Below, piece after piece: positions 9,485 through 18,439 of a stretch of DNA of 64,000 nt. Source of the DNA: Psychroserpens sp. NJDZ02 (GTDB lineage: Bacteria > Bacteroidota > Bacteroidia > Flavobacteriales > Flavobacteriaceae); assembly GCF_004843725.1 (NCBI RefSeq), contig NZ_CP039451.1, positions 4,036,001 to 4,100,000 of the forward strand, given 5' to 3'. The notes under the pieces were generated by a model. It ran no database searches, was not told the DNA's origin, and was given only the letters and a program-made list of their open reading frames with translations. A program made the translations under genes and the position numbers. Each line of letters begins with the position of its first letter. Within the stretch, counting starts at the first letter, position 1.

Positions 9485-11413
9485 ATGCAGTTTAAAAACC
9501 CAGAACTTCTTTACGCGCTTTTCTTACTGCTTATCCCTATTATTGTTCACTTATTTCAGCTTAGAAAGTTTCAAAAGGTGTATTTCACCAATGTAGAGTT
9601 TCTAAAAAAAGTACAGTTACAAACTCGTAAAAGTGCTACCATAAAAAAATGGGTAATACTTTTAACCAGACTTTTACTTTTAGCTGCTTTAATAATTGCT
9701 TTTGCGCAACCTTATATTTCAAAAACCAATACTTTTAATACAAAAAAAGAAACTGTTATCTATTTAGACAACTCGTTTAGTATGCAAGCCAAAGGTGAAA
9801 AAGGCGAATTATTAAAACGTGCAGTTCAAGATTTAATTGAAACTATTCCGGAAACTGAAAAACTGTCCTTAATTACCAATACTGATAGTTATAGGAACAC
9901 CACTATAAAAGCCATTAGAAATGAATTATTACAACTAAACTACTCCTCTAATCAATTAAGTTATGAGGCGGCTTTATTAAAATCTAAAAAAGGGTTTTCC
10001 AGTAATAGTAACACCATTAAAAACTTAATATTTATATCGGATTTTCAACAAAACAAAACAGAATTCGACATAAAAAAAGACGCTAGCATAACACTAAATT
10101 TAGTAAAGCTAAAACCGGTAAACACTACTAATATAACTATTGACAGTCTATTTGTTTCAAAACAAGATCCTAGTAATTTAGAATTAACTGTTATTCTAAA
10201 AAACAATGGTACAAAAGTTACAAACTTACCGATCTCGCTATTTAATAATGATCAGTTATTATCTAAAGCCTCTGTGGATATAAACGGTAAAGCTTCTGCT
10301 GTATTTACAATACCTACCAATCAAATTATTAAAGGAAAAATTACTATAGAAGACACTCAATTACAATTTGACAACACGCTATATTTTAATATAAATTCAC
10401 CATCAAAAATCAATGTCTTAGCGATTAATGATACCAGTGATGACTATTTAAGTCGAATCTTTACGGAAGACGAATTCACTTTTACTTCAAAAACCACCAA
10501 CACTTTAGATTACAGTTTATTTGACAATCAAAATTTAGTGATTATTAATGAAACTGAAACTTTACCTGAAAACTTAACAACTGCTTTAAAAGCCTTTACG
10601 GATAAAGGTGGTTCTGTTGTTTTTATTCCATCTCTAAAAGGAAATCTAACGGATTACAATATCTTTTTACAACGTTTTGGATTTACTCCATTTACGTCTC
10701 TAAACACAGTTGAAAAACGTATAACAACCATAAACTATTCGCACCCTTTATATGCTAATGGTGTCTTTGAAAAGCGTGTAGATAATTTTCAGTATCCAAA
10801 AGTAAACAGCTATTATCCACAGAATAATACAAAAACATCAAGTGTCCTAAAGTTTGAGGATGCAAAACCTTTTTTATCACAAAATAAATCTGTTTACGTA
10901 TTTTCTGCGCCAATAAACAAAGCTAATTCTAATTTTAAAAACATTAATTTAATTGTTCCTACGTTTTATAACATTGCAAAGCAGAGTTTAAATGCGTCTA
11001 CACTATATTATACAATCGGTCAAAACAACAGTTATGATGTAGCTGTTAATTTGCAACAAGATGCGATATTAACCCTAGTCAATGCCGACGATAAAATAAT
11101 ACCAGAACAAAATTATTTTAATAATAAGGTCGTCATTAAAACAAATGACCTACCTGAAAAATCAGGCATTTACGATTTAAAAAACAATACAGAAATCATC
11201 CAAAACATTAGCTATAATTACAACAGAACAGAAAGTAATTTAAGTTACATTAACTTAGATGATTTTAAAAACGGAACAGTAAGTAATGCCATTACCACTG
11301 TTTTTGAAAATATAAATAACGACACCAAAGTCAACGAATTATGGAAATGGTTTGTAATTTTGGGATTCGTATTATTAATTATAGAAATGGTCATCTTAAA
11401 ATACTTTAAATGA
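9485..11413 (+). CDS. BatA-domain membrane protein
   Basis: A 642-residue protein starting with the BatA N-terminal signature (FKNPELLYALFLLLIPIIVH, then FTNVEFLKK), a membrane segment at about 8-24, a second at about 57-78 (LLTRLLLLAALIIAFAQP) and a C-terminal one at about 618-637. Between them is a von Willebrand A-like domain with a MIDAS-type DNSFS. BatA proteins of the Bacteroides aerotolerance family are envelope proteins of poorly defined role. The last 4 nt (ATGA) overlap the start of the dihydroorotase-like gene, so translation may be coupled. Confidence 0.85.
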   Translation: MQFKNPELLYALFLLLIPIIVHLFQLRKFQKVYFTNVEFLKKVQLQTRKSATIKKWVILLTRLLLLAALIIAFAQPYISKTNTFNTKKETVIYLDNSFSMQAKGEKGELLKRAVQDLIETIPETEKLSLITNTDSYRNTTIKAIRNELLQLNYSSNQLSYEAALLKSKKGFSSNSNTIKNLIFISDFQQNKTEFDIKKDASITLNLVKLKPVNTTNITIDSLFVSKQDPSNLELTVILKNNGTKVTNLPISLFNNDQLLSKASVDINGKASAVFTIPTNQIIKGKITIEDTQLQFDNTLYFNINSPSKINVLAINDTSDDYLSRIFTEDEFTFTSKTTNTLDYSLFDNQNLVIINETETLPENLTTALKAFTDKGGSVVFIPSLKGNLTDYNIFLQRFGFTPFTSLNTVEKRITTINYSHPLYANGVFEKRVDNFQYPKVNSYYPQNNTKTSSVLKFEDAKPFLSQNKSVYVFSAPINKANSNFKNINLIVPTFYNIAKQSLNASTLYYTIGQNNSYDVAVNLQQDAILTLVNADDKIIPEQNYFNNKVVIKTNDLPEKSGIYDLKNNTEIIQNISYNYNRTESNLSYINLDDFKNGTVSNAITTVFENINNDTKVNELWKWFVILGFVLLIIEMVILKYFK

Positions 11414-12660
11414 ACGTCTTAATAAAAACAGCTACAATCGTAGACCCTTCAAGTAAATTTCACAATGACATTTGTGATGTCTTAATTGAAAAAGGAAAGA
11501 TTAGTAAAATTGCTAAAAGCATTGCCAATACTAATAACTATAAAACAATTACCTTAGATAACTTACACCTGTCACAAGGTTGGTTTGACAGTAGTGTTTG
11601 TTTTGGAGAACCAGGATTTGAAGATCGTGACACCATAGAAAACGGACTAAAAACAGCTGCAAAATCTGGTTTTACAAGTATTGTTTTACAAGCCAATACC
11701 TATCCAATAATAGACACCAATGCAATTATTACTTTTGTGCTATCAAAAGCACAAAATCACGCCGTACAATTATTACCAATTGGTGCGCTAACAAAAAATA
11801 GCGAAAGCATTGATTTAGCAGAGCTTTTTGATATGAAAAATGCTGGAGCAGTTGCTTTTTCTGATTATAAAAAACCAATCAATAATCCTAACCTATTAAA
11901 AATAGCATTACAATATGCTATTAATTTTGATGGCTTAGTGTGTTCCTTTCCTTTAGAAACTAAAATATCTGGAAAAGGAATAGTAAACGAAGAATTTACA
12001 AGTACATCTTTAGGTTTAAAAGGAAGTCCTAATTTAGCAGAAGCTTTACAAGTGACTAGAGATTTATTTTTATTAGAATATACTGGAGGGAAACTACATA
12101 TCCCCACCATTTCTACCGCAGAAAGTGTTGCCCTTATTAGAGACGCCAAACTAAAAAATCTAGATGTAACGTGTAGTGTTGCTATTCATAATCTATGTTT
12201 AACAGATGACGTTTTAGTCGAATTTGACACCATTTACAAAGTCAATCCTCCACTTAGAATACAAAAAGATGTCGATGCTTTAATCGAAGGGTTAAAAGAC
12301 GGTACTATAGATATGGTTACAAGTGATCATAACCCCGTTACCATTGAAGATAAAAAAGTTGAGTTTGATCATGCTGCTTTTGGAACTATTGGTCTAGAAA
12401 GTGCTTTCGGGGCTTTAAACACAGTGTTTTCTACAAAAAAAACCATCCAACTATTAACCAAAGGAAAAGCTAGATTTGGTCAAGAAACAAGTAGTATAAA
12501 CGAAGGAGAAATAGCAAATATTACGTTATTTAATCCAACTATTACATACGCTTTCGCGGAATCTGATATCGTTTCAAAATCTAAGAATAGTGCTTTTTTA
12601 GGCCAAGCGTTAAAAGGAAAAGCATACGGGATAATTGCAAATAATAAAATAGTATTATAA
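11410..12660 (+). CDS. Dihydroorotase-like protein lacking metal ligands (probable pseudo-enzyme)
   Basis: A 416-residue protein with the full type I dihydroorotase fold signature (GWFDSSVCFGEPG, EDRDTIENGLKTAAKSGFTSI, GSPNLAEALQVTRDL, TSDHNP, GAFGTIGLE-like end). The canonical metal pair in DMHVHFREP is replaced: Ser62 and Cys64 stand where the two His should be, and Gly66 replaces the substrate-binding Arg. A further His expected in LHIxHIST is Thr233. Catalysis of carbamoyl-aspartate cyclisation is therefore unlikely. Non-catalytic dihydroorotases are known in Pseudomonas, where they stabilise aspartate transcarbamoylase; a PyrB is encoded at 50710-51639 here. A structural role with PyrB is an inference. 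The gene overlaps the BatA-like gene by 4 nt and precedes the DUF4870-like gene by 4 nt. Confidence 0.85.
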   Translation: MNVLIKTATIVDPSSKFHNDICDVLIEKGKISKIAKSIANTNNYKTITLDNLHLSQGWFDSSVCFGEPGFEDRDTIENGLKTAAKSGFTSIVLQANTYPIIDTNAIITFVLSKAQNHAVQLLPIGALTKNSESIDLAELFDMKNAGAVAFSDYKKPINNPNLLKIALQYAINFDGLVCSFPLETKISGKGIVNEEFTSTSLGLKGSPNLAEALQVTRDLFLLEYTGGKLHIPTISTAESVALIRDAKLKNLDVTCSVAIHNLCLTDDVLVEFDTIYKVNPPLRIQKDVDALIEGLKDGTIDMVTSDHNPVTIEDKKVEFDHAAFGTIGLESAFGALNTVFSTKKTIQLLTKGKARFGQETSSINEGEIANITLFNPTITYAFAESDIVSKSKNSAFLGQALKGKAYGIIANNKIVL

Positions 12661-12664
12661 TATA

Positions 12665-13048
12665 ATGGAGAATAAAGAAACAGAAGAAGGAAGAATATAT
12701 AGCGTGGTTGCTTATTTAACCATAATAGGCTCAATTATTTCAATAATTATGAATCAAAACAAAAAAAACAATTTTGTTGCTTTTCATTGCAGACAAGGAC
12801 TAGGTCTTTGTTTAAGTTATATGCTCATTGGTTATTTCTTTTTTATAGCAGGTGGTGGTCATGTTGATCCGGAAGTTGTTGTAACTGAAATTTCATTTTT
12901 TCAAAGTGATATGGTTTACTTTCCGTTTTGGATATTTTTTGGAATTTTATTTTTATATGGAATAATAGGAGCCGCAACTGGAAAAAAAAACATAGCTCCT
13001 ATTATTGGACCACTATTTCAAAAACTATTTAAAGGACTAGGTAACTAA
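12665..13048 (+). CDS. DUF4870-like small membrane protein
   Basis: A 127-residue protein with three likely membrane segments (about 11-29, 42-62 and 85-105). The pattern GRIYSVVAYLTIIGSIISIIMN, FVAFHCRQGLGL and the late YGIIGAATGKK fits the DUF4870/Tic20-like family of small integral membrane proteins. Its function is unknown. It shares one nucleotide with the next gene (TAATG junction), which indicates an operon with the esterase. Confidence 0.7.
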   Translation: MENKETEEGRIYSVVAYLTIIGSIISIIMNQNKKNNFVAFHCRQGLGLCLSYMLIGYFFFIAGGGHVDPEVVVTEISFFQSDMVYFPFWIFFGILFLYGIIGAATGKKNIAPIIGPLFQKLFKGLGN

Positions 13049-13695
13049 TGGAAAATTTTAACTTACATCACATCACAAGACCATCGTCTTTAAAAGAAAA
13101 CGCACCTTTACTTATACTCTTTCATGGGTATGGCAGTGACGAGAATGACCTATTTAGCTTTGCTTCAGAATTAACAGAAGAACTATTTATAATTTCTGTT
13201 AGAGCGCCCTATCCAATGCAACCACATGGTAATGCATGGTATGCGATTAACTTTGATGCCGATCAAGGCAAATGGAGCGATAACGAACAAGCGATACAAT
13301 CTAGAGATTTAATTGCAACATTTATAGATCAAGTCATAGCTAATTATCCGGTAAATAAGGATAGTGTTTCACTTTTAGGGTTTAGCCAAGGTTGTATATT
13401 AAGTTATGCAGTTGCACTAACCTACCCAGAAAAAATCAACAATATAATAGCTTTAAGCGGTTATGTAAACGAAGATTTATTTGAAGTCAAGGACACCAAT
13501 GCGTACAAGCATTTAAACTTTTACTGTTCTCACGGAAGTGTAGACCAAGTCATCCCAGTGGATTGGGCAAGACAAGCACCTAAGTTTTTATCGACATTAA
13601 ATATTAAACATCAATTTAGCGAATTCCCTGTTGGTCATGGTGTTGCGCCACAAAATTTTTATGAGTTTAAAAACTGGTTGGAGGAGTTGATTTAG
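13048..13695 (+). CDS. Alpha/beta hydrolase, phospholipase/carboxylesterase family (YpfH-like)
   Basis: A 215-residue cytosolic serine hydrolase. It has the oxyanion segment LFHGYGSDENDLF, the nucleophile elbow GFSQG, the acid-containing HGSVDQVIPVDWAR and the catalytic His in PVGHGVAP, which form the Ser-Asp-His triad of the phospholipase/carboxylesterase group. Characterised relatives hydrolyse short acyl esters; the natural substrate is unknown. The ATG overlaps the stop of the upstream membrane protein gene by 1 nt. A strong terminator follows. Confidence 0.88.
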   Translation: MENFNLHHITRPSSLKENAPLLILFHGYGSDENDLFSFASELTEELFIISVRAPYPMQPHGNAWYAINFDADQGKWSDNEQAIQSRDLIATFIDQVIANYPVNKDSVSLLGFSQGCILSYAVALTYPEKINNIIALSGYVNEDLFEVKDTNAYKHLNFYCSHGSVDQVIPVDWARQAPKFLSTLNIKHQFSEFPVGHGVAPQNFYEFKNWLEELI

Positions 13696-13709
13696 AGTTA
13701 AATAAATAC

Positions 13710-13748
13710 AAAAAGCCTAATTAAATCAAATATTTAATTAGGCTTTTT
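13710..13748. terminator. Intrinsic terminator between convergent genes
   Basis: A perfect 17-bp stem (AAAAAGCCTAATTAAAT and its complement) with loop CAAAT, A-run before and T-run after. It serves the esterase operon and the minus-strand gene at 13774. Confidence 0.85.
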
Positions 13749-13773
13749 ACTTAAATAGTGTTAGTATTTATAT

Positions 13774-14271
13774 TTATCTAGTATACAACATGTAATCTAG
13801 CACTTCAAACTCGACTTTATCTGATCCAACCATAAAATACTTAATTAGTAGTTCTCCCCAATATTGTCCATCAGAAAAATCTGCTATAATCCATTTGTGG
13901 TTTAGCATTTTGATAGTATTAAACTGCATTTTTTTTCCTTCAGAAGCGGCATACGGAATTAGCGGATGTTCTCCTTCTGTTTCATTTAATTTATACAACT
14001 CATTTTTTACAAAAGGTATTAATGAGTCCGTATCTATCTTTTTTGCATAAAAGTAATCTTGCGCTTCTTGATTGTATCTAAAATCAAACAACGATAAATC
14101 GGAAAGTTCTTCTTTTTGTATTGCCAAAGAATCTCTAAATTTATTGTTTTGGATTTTTATTGTATCCAAACGCTTAGCACTAGCATCCAATATTTTTTTA
14201 GAATTAACATATTGAAACACCACAATTAATGCAGCAAAAATAAACAGATACATAAAGATTTTGTTCTTCAT
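13774..14271 (-). CDS. Membrane-anchored protein of unknown function
   Basis: A 165-residue protein with one N-terminal membrane segment (about 5-22), then a charged, probably coiled-coil stretch to about residue 55 and a small globular domain ending in a beta-rich HKWIIADFSDGQYWGELLIKYF segment. I do not recognise the family. It lies 13 nt downstream of the MBL-fold hydrolase gene on the same strand and is probably co-transcribed with it. Confidence 0.6.
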   Translation of the reverse strand: MKNKIFMYLFIFAALIVVFQYVNSKKILDASAKRLDTIKIQNNKFRDSLAIQKEELSDLSLFDFRYNQEAQDYFYAKKIDTDSLIPFVKNELYKLNETEGEHPLIPYAASEGKKMQFNTIKMLNHKWIIADFSDGQYWGELLIKYFMVGSDKVEFEVLDYMLYTR

Positions 14272-14284
14272 TTTTATGGGACTT

Positions 14285-15064
14285 TTAAATAGTTATTTTT
14301 AATTGGTCGTAAGCCAGAAAAACATTTTCTGGTAAGTTTTGTTGAATCTCTTCATGAAACCCTAATAAATGACTAATATGTGTTAAATAAGCACGTTTAG
14401 GCTTAAGCATTGCGATAATCTCTAAAGCTTGCTCTAGGTTTAAATGCGAGATATGTTCTTTTATTCTCAACGCGTTAATCACTAAAACATCTAAGTTTTT
14501 TAATTTATCCAATTCTGTTTGAGTAATCGTTTTAACATCCGTCAAATAAGCAAAATTATCAAATCTAAAACCAAACACTTGTAACTTATAATGTAAAGCG
14601 TTAATAGGCACAATTGATTTTTCTTCTATAGTAAAAGTTTCATTTGTAATTTCATTTACAGATACCGTTGGAGCGCCTGGATATCTATTTTCGGTAGCAA
14701 AAACATAATCAAATCTTATTTTAAGCTGTTCTATAACACGTTGATGTGCGTAGATAGGTAATTCGCCTTGTTTAAAACAAAATGGTCTAATATCATCTAA
14801 ACCAGCAGTATGATCGGCATGCTCATGCGTGAATAAAAGTGCATCAATTTTGGCTGGATTAGCCAACAACATTTGTTGTCTAAAATCAGGGCCACAATCT
14901 ACTACAAAGGTCTTATCATCCCACTCAACCATTATGGACACACGTAAACGTTTATCTTTAGGATTAGCACTTAAACACACCGGATGTGTACTTCCGATTA
15001 TTGGAATACCTTGAGATGTACCTGTACCTAAAAATGTAATTTTCAATTGTTGAAGATTTCTCAC
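14285..15064 (-). CDS. MBL-fold metallohydrolase (PhnP/RNase Z-like)
   Basis: A 259-residue protein with the metallo-beta-lactamase signature THEHADHTAGLDD, an early FLGTGTSQGIP loop, DCGPDFRQQML, a DVKTI segment and a late THISH. The N-terminal FLGTGTSQGIP plus DCGPDFR pattern is that of the PhnP / cyclic-phosphodiesterase subgroup rather than true RNase Z, which is encoded at 49412-50317. The probable role is a phosphodiesterase on a small nucleotide-like substrate. No phosphonate genes are nearby, so the PhnP pathway itself is not indicated. Confidence 0.82.
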   Translation of the reverse strand: MRNLQQLKITFLGTGTSQGIPIIGSTHPVCLSANPKDKRLRVSIMVEWDDKTFVVDCGPDFRQQMLLANPAKIDALLFTHEHADHTAGLDDIRPFCFKQGELPIYAHQRVIEQLKIRFDYVFATENRYPGAPTVSVNEITNETFTIEEKSIVPINALHYKLQVFGFRFDNFAYLTDVKTITQTELDKLKNLDVLVINALRIKEHISHLNLEQALEIIAMLKPKRAYLTHISHLLGFHEEIQQNLPENVFLAYDQLKITI

Positions 15065-15103
15065 AAAAATAAGTTATTTATTTTATTTGATATAGTTATT
15101 TGA

Positions 15104-15111
15104 TACCTTTG
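15104..15111 (+). promoter_or_regulatory. Candidate -7 promoter box for the 484-aa protein gene
   Basis: TACCTTTG matches TAnnTTTG, giving a leader of about 20 nt before the ATG at 15140. T-rich sequence lies about 19 nt upstream of the box. Confidence 0.45.
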
Positions 15112-15139
15112 TAAAACTTAACATTATTGGGATTTTTAT

Positions 15140-16594
15140 ATGGAAATAAGGCTAAAAGGAGATAAAGAGTTTGAAAATATTCCCTCTCTAAAAGACAAGG
15201 CATTACGTATTAACTTAAATGAAAATATTTATGGTACGTTTGCTGAAATTGGAGCTGGACAAGAAACTGTGCGTCAATTTTTTAGAGCTGGAGGTGCTTC
15301 TGGTACTATTGCAAAAGCAATGTCTGCGTATGACAAAGATTTTAGTGATGCCATTTATGGTATTGAAAGCGACAGACGTTATGTTACGGAAGAGCGTTTA
15401 CGTAAAATGGTATCTCATGAGATAAAGCTTATTGAAGAACGTATTGATCGTAAAAAAAATCCACACAAAATGTTTTTTAGTTTTGCAAATACTGTTGCTA
15501 CAATAGATTTTGCTAAAAAATATAAAGGACATGGATGGGTTGGTATTAAATATCAGATAGATCCCGAAGAAGATGAATATAATGAGATTGTATTGCACCT
15601 TCGTTTTAAAGAAAACGATGCCAGATTACAACAAGAAACACTTGGTATTTTAGGTACAAACCTTATTTATGGTGCCTTTTACAAGTATCATGAACCAAAA
15701 AAATTATTACGTTATTTATATGATCATTTGGATAAAGATCAAATAGAAATTGATACGATAAACTTTTCTGGTCCTGTTTTTAAAGATGTAGATAACCGAT
15801 TAATGAGTTTACAATTGGTTAAAAACGGAATGACTGATGCTATTATGTTTGCTCCTGACGGAAATAATGTTTTACCAGCTAGAGTATTATATAAAAAGAA
15901 TATCCTAGCGTTACGTGGAAGTTTTAGACCTGTAACTAAAGTTAATATTGACATGTATGAGAAATCCTTGGACATGTTTATTAAAGAAAATAAAGTCGAC
16001 GAAGATAATACACAAGTCATATTTGAGATTACGCTATCTAATTTAAGAGCAGAAGGAGAAATAGACGAGCAGGATTTTATGGATCGTGCTAGATTATTAT
16101 GCTCTTTAGGACATACTGTATTGATATCTAACTTTCAGGAATATTATAAGTTGGTTGAGTACTTCTCTCAATACTCCAAGAGTAGAATGGGATTAGCGAT
16201 GGGTGTAAATAACCTGGTAGATATCTTTGACGAGAAATATTATAGACACTTGAGTGGTGGTATATTAGAAGCTTTTGGTAAATTATTCTTTAAAGATTTA
16301 CGTGTATACTTATATCCAATGAAGGAAACAGATGGTTCGTTAACAACAAGTGACAATCTTAAAGTACATCCAAGAATGAAAGAATTATACAAATTCTTTA
16401 AATACAATGGTAAAGTTGTTGACATTACAGAATACGACCCAAATACTTTAAATGTATTTTCTAGAATGGTATTAAAAATGATTGCTAACGGAGAAGATGG
16501 ATGGCAAGAAATGTTACCTAAAGGGGTTTCTAAACTAATTAAAGAACAAAGTTTATTTGGTTGTGAAACTGAAGAAATACATAACAAAAATTAA
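15140..16594 (+). CDS. Conserved 484-residue cytosolic protein of unknown function
   Basis: A highly regular soluble protein without signal peptide or membrane segments, starting MEIRLKGDKEFENIPSLKDK. Conserved-looking stretches include NLNENIYGTFAEIGAGQETV, FRAGGASGTIAKAMSAYD, HKMFFSFANTVATIDF, and DNRLMSLQLVKNGMTDAIMF. I recognise it as a long conserved flavobacterial protein but know no established function. It shows no ABC, kinase, Rossmann GxGxxG or metal motif that I can name; AEIGAGQET is only superficially like a nucleotide loop. It has its own promoter and terminator, so it is monocistronic. Confidence 0.7.
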   Translation: MEIRLKGDKEFENIPSLKDKALRINLNENIYGTFAEIGAGQETVRQFFRAGGASGTIAKAMSAYDKDFSDAIYGIESDRRYVTEERLRKMVSHEIKLIEERIDRKKNPHKMFFSFANTVATIDFAKKYKGHGWVGIKYQIDPEEDEYNEIVLHLRFKENDARLQQETLGILGTNLIYGAFYKYHEPKKLLRYLYDHLDKDQIEIDTINFSGPVFKDVDNRLMSLQLVKNGMTDAIMFAPDGNNVLPARVLYKKNILALRGSFRPVTKVNIDMYEKSLDMFIKENKVDEDNTQVIFEITLSNLRAEGEIDEQDFMDRARLLCSLGHTVLISNFQEYYKLVEYFSQYSKSRMGLAMGVNNLVDIFDEKYYRHLSGGILEAFGKLFFKDLRVYLYPMKETDGSLTTSDNLKVHPRMKELYKFFKYNGKVVDITEYDPNTLNVFSRMVLKMIANGEDGWQEMLPKGVSKLIKEQSLFGCETEEIHNKN

Positions 16595-16616
16595 ATAGAT
16601 TAAAATCTATCACATA

Positions 16617-16655
16617 AAAAAAGCGACTTTAATTAAAAATTAAAGTCGCTTTTTT
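16617..16655. terminator. Intrinsic terminator
   Basis: An 18-bp perfect stem (AAAAAAGCGACTTTAATT and its complement) with a 3-nt loop. It ends the 484-aa protein gene and could also act on the minus-strand operon that ends at 16779. Confidence 0.85.
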
Positions 16656-16778
16656 ATTTGTTTGAATGGTAGTAGTAAATGTTTCTTTTTAGGGACTAGG
16701 ATGTTTACTTTATGTTTCATTGTATACTACATCTATAACTAATCAAATGTTATACCACAATTATGTTTTTACTAAAAA

Positions 16779-17327
16779 TCACCCGTTTTTTTCGATTCTT
16801 CCCTTTACACCTTTAAAAAAAGCTTTCATAAACTTAAAATCTTCTTCCATGTTATCCGTTGGATAAAAAGGCTCAGAAATTGTATTTTGCTTATTACCAT
16901 AATCTAAAGTAAACATTATAATTGGTACGTTTGCTTGTTTTGCAATGTAGTAAAACCCTGTTCTCCATTCTTCTACTTTACTTCTAGTACCTTCTGGTGC
17001 CAATGTTAGTCTAAATTCTTCTTTGTTTTCAAATAGTTTAGCAATAGTTTGTACTTTATTTTCTTTATTCTTTCTATCGACTGGCACACCTCCTACTGCC
17101 CTAAAGTAATAGCCAAAAGGCCAAGTAAAGAGTTCTTTTTTACCAATAAAATTAGTTTTAATGTGAGTTACTTTACGTAATAAAATACCTATTATAAAAT
17201 CTAAATTACTAGTATGTGGTGCAGAAATAATAACTGCTTTTTTTATAGTATCCTGTGAAAAGTTAGTGTTTCCAATAACTTTCCAACCAATAATTTTAAA
17301 ATATATAAGTTTAGCTAGCCAATACAT
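16779..17327 (-). CDS. Lysophospholipid acyltransferase family protein (PlsC-like)
   Basis: A 182-residue acyltransferase of the 1-acylglycerol-3-phosphate type: the HX4D motif appears as SAPHTSNLDF, followed by GKKELF and AVGGVPVDR, then LAPEGTRSK. Such enzymes acylate lysophosphatidate or other lipids at the inner membrane. A longer frame opens at 17399, but that start lies inside kdnB. The ATG at 17327 (MYWLAKLIYFK) begins 1 nt after the kdnB stop and fits the family's usual N-terminus, so I chose it. As the last gene of the kdsB-kdnB cluster, a role in lipid A or envelope lipid acylation is plausible but inferred. Confidence 0.85.
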   Translation of the reverse strand: MYWLAKLIYFKIIGWKVIGNTNFSQDTIKKAVIISAPHTSNLDFIIGILLRKVTHIKTNFIGKKELFTWPFGYYFRAVGGVPVDRKNKENKVQTIAKLFENKEEFRLTLAPEGTRSKVEEWRTGFYYIAKQANVPIIMFTLDYGNKQNTISEPFYPTDNMEEDFKFMKAFFKGVKGRIEKNG

Positions 17328-17328
17328 A

Positions 17329-18411
17329 TTACATCTTTTTATATAAAGCCTTAAGCGTATCGTGTGTAATTGTCTTTTTCCAATCTTTACCGATTGCATT
17401 TTCCCAAAGTGGTTCTAAGCTTAATGCAACTTTAATCATAATATCAAAATCCTTATCTGACAAATCTGCACAAATACCTTGAGGTAAAGTTATATTATGT
17501 AAAGCTTTCATTTTTTTAAAAACAGCAACACCTTCAGGATAATAGTCTTCTAAATGATCAAAAACAATACAGTTTCCAATACCATGTTTAACTCCTAATA
17601 AATAGCCTAATCCATAACTCATTGCATGTGCCACCCCTACTTGAGAATAAGCAATACTCATCCCACCATGCCAACTAGCCATCATTAGTTTATCCTGAGA
17701 CTCTTCCTCTGGTAAATCAGTACTTAAAAAAATCTCTTCGCATAACTCCAAGGCTTTTTCTCCATAAGACTGACTAAAGGCATTTAAATACGTTCCGTTT
17801 AAAGATTCAATACAATGTACATAACAATCCATGCCTGTATAAAACCATTGGTCTTTAGGAACATCTTTAGTCAATTCTGGATCCAAAAGGACTTGATCAA
17901 AAGGCGTATAATCACTATTAATTCCAAGTTTTCGTTCTGGACCTGTTAAAATAGTTGTTCTAGACACTTCTGCTCCTGTTCCAGAAATTGTTGGTATACC
18001 AATATGATACACGGCTGCATTTTTAACAATATCCCAACCTTGATAGTCTTTACTATCTCCGTCATTATTTAGCATGATAGCAACCGCTTTTGCCACATCT
18101 AATAAAGAACCACCACCAATACCAATAATACCAGATGGTCTTTCTGTATAATTTAGAATAATATCTTCTACATATTTATCTATCTGTTCTGTCTTTGGCT
18201 CTTCGTTTGCAGAAACGTACACCACTTTATCTTGGTACGATAAAGGAATTCTTGACATTAACCAAGTATTGCCTTTAAAAACGTCATCCACAAAAAAGAT
18301 AAATGGCGCATTAATATTTAACCTATTAGGCTCTAAAATATCACTTAATTGATTAAAACTACCTCGTCCAAATATAACTTTGGATACCATTGGAAAATTT
18401 TTATAACTCAT
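17329..18411 (-). CDS. kdnB: 3-deoxy-alpha-D-manno-octulosonate 8-oxidase KdnB (iron-containing ADH fold)
   Basis: A 360-residue iron-type alcohol dehydrogenase. It has the NAD-binding GIGGGSLLDVAKAV (about 97-110) and the metal ligands Asp195 and His199 (GMDCYVHC), His262 and His276 (VKHGIGN). Segments such as YQGWDIVK, HIGIPTISGTGAE, LGINSDYTPFDQ, DQWFYTGMDCY and YPEGVAVFK closely follow Shewanella KdnB as I remember it. KdnB oxidises Kdo at C8, and an aminotransferase, KdnA, then makes 8-amino-Kdo for lipopolysaccharide. The kdsB gene in the same run supports the assignment. No kdnA-like aminotransferase is in the window. Confidence 0.85.
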   Translation of the reverse strand: MSYKNFPMVSKVIFGRGSFNQLSDILEPNRLNINAPFIFFVDDVFKGNTWLMSRIPLSYQDKVVYVSANEEPKTEQIDKYVEDIILNYTERPSGIIGIGGGSLLDVAKAVAIMLNNDGDSKDYQGWDIVKNAAVYHIGIPTISGTGAEVSRTTILTGPERKLGINSDYTPFDQVLLDPELTKDVPKDQWFYTGMDCYVHCIESLNGTYLNAFSQSYGEKALELCEEIFLSTDLPEEESQDKLMMASWHGGMSIAYSQVGVAHAMSYGLGYLLGVKHGIGNCIVFDHLEDYYPEGVAVFKKMKALHNITLPQGICADLSDKDFDIMIKVALSLEPLWENAIGKDWKKTITHDTLKALYKKM

Positions 18412-18439
18412 TGACTTTTCGTCTTAGATTGCAAATTTA

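Noticed and set aside
14829..15014. A 61-codon plus-strand frame opposite the MBL-fold hydrolase
   Set aside because: Entirely antisense to a well-supported gene with conserved metal motifs.
17328..17399. Longer N-terminus for the acyltransferase from 17399
   Set aside because: The extra 24 codons overlap kdnB in another frame and do not resemble the family; the ATG at 17327 fits the operon spacing.
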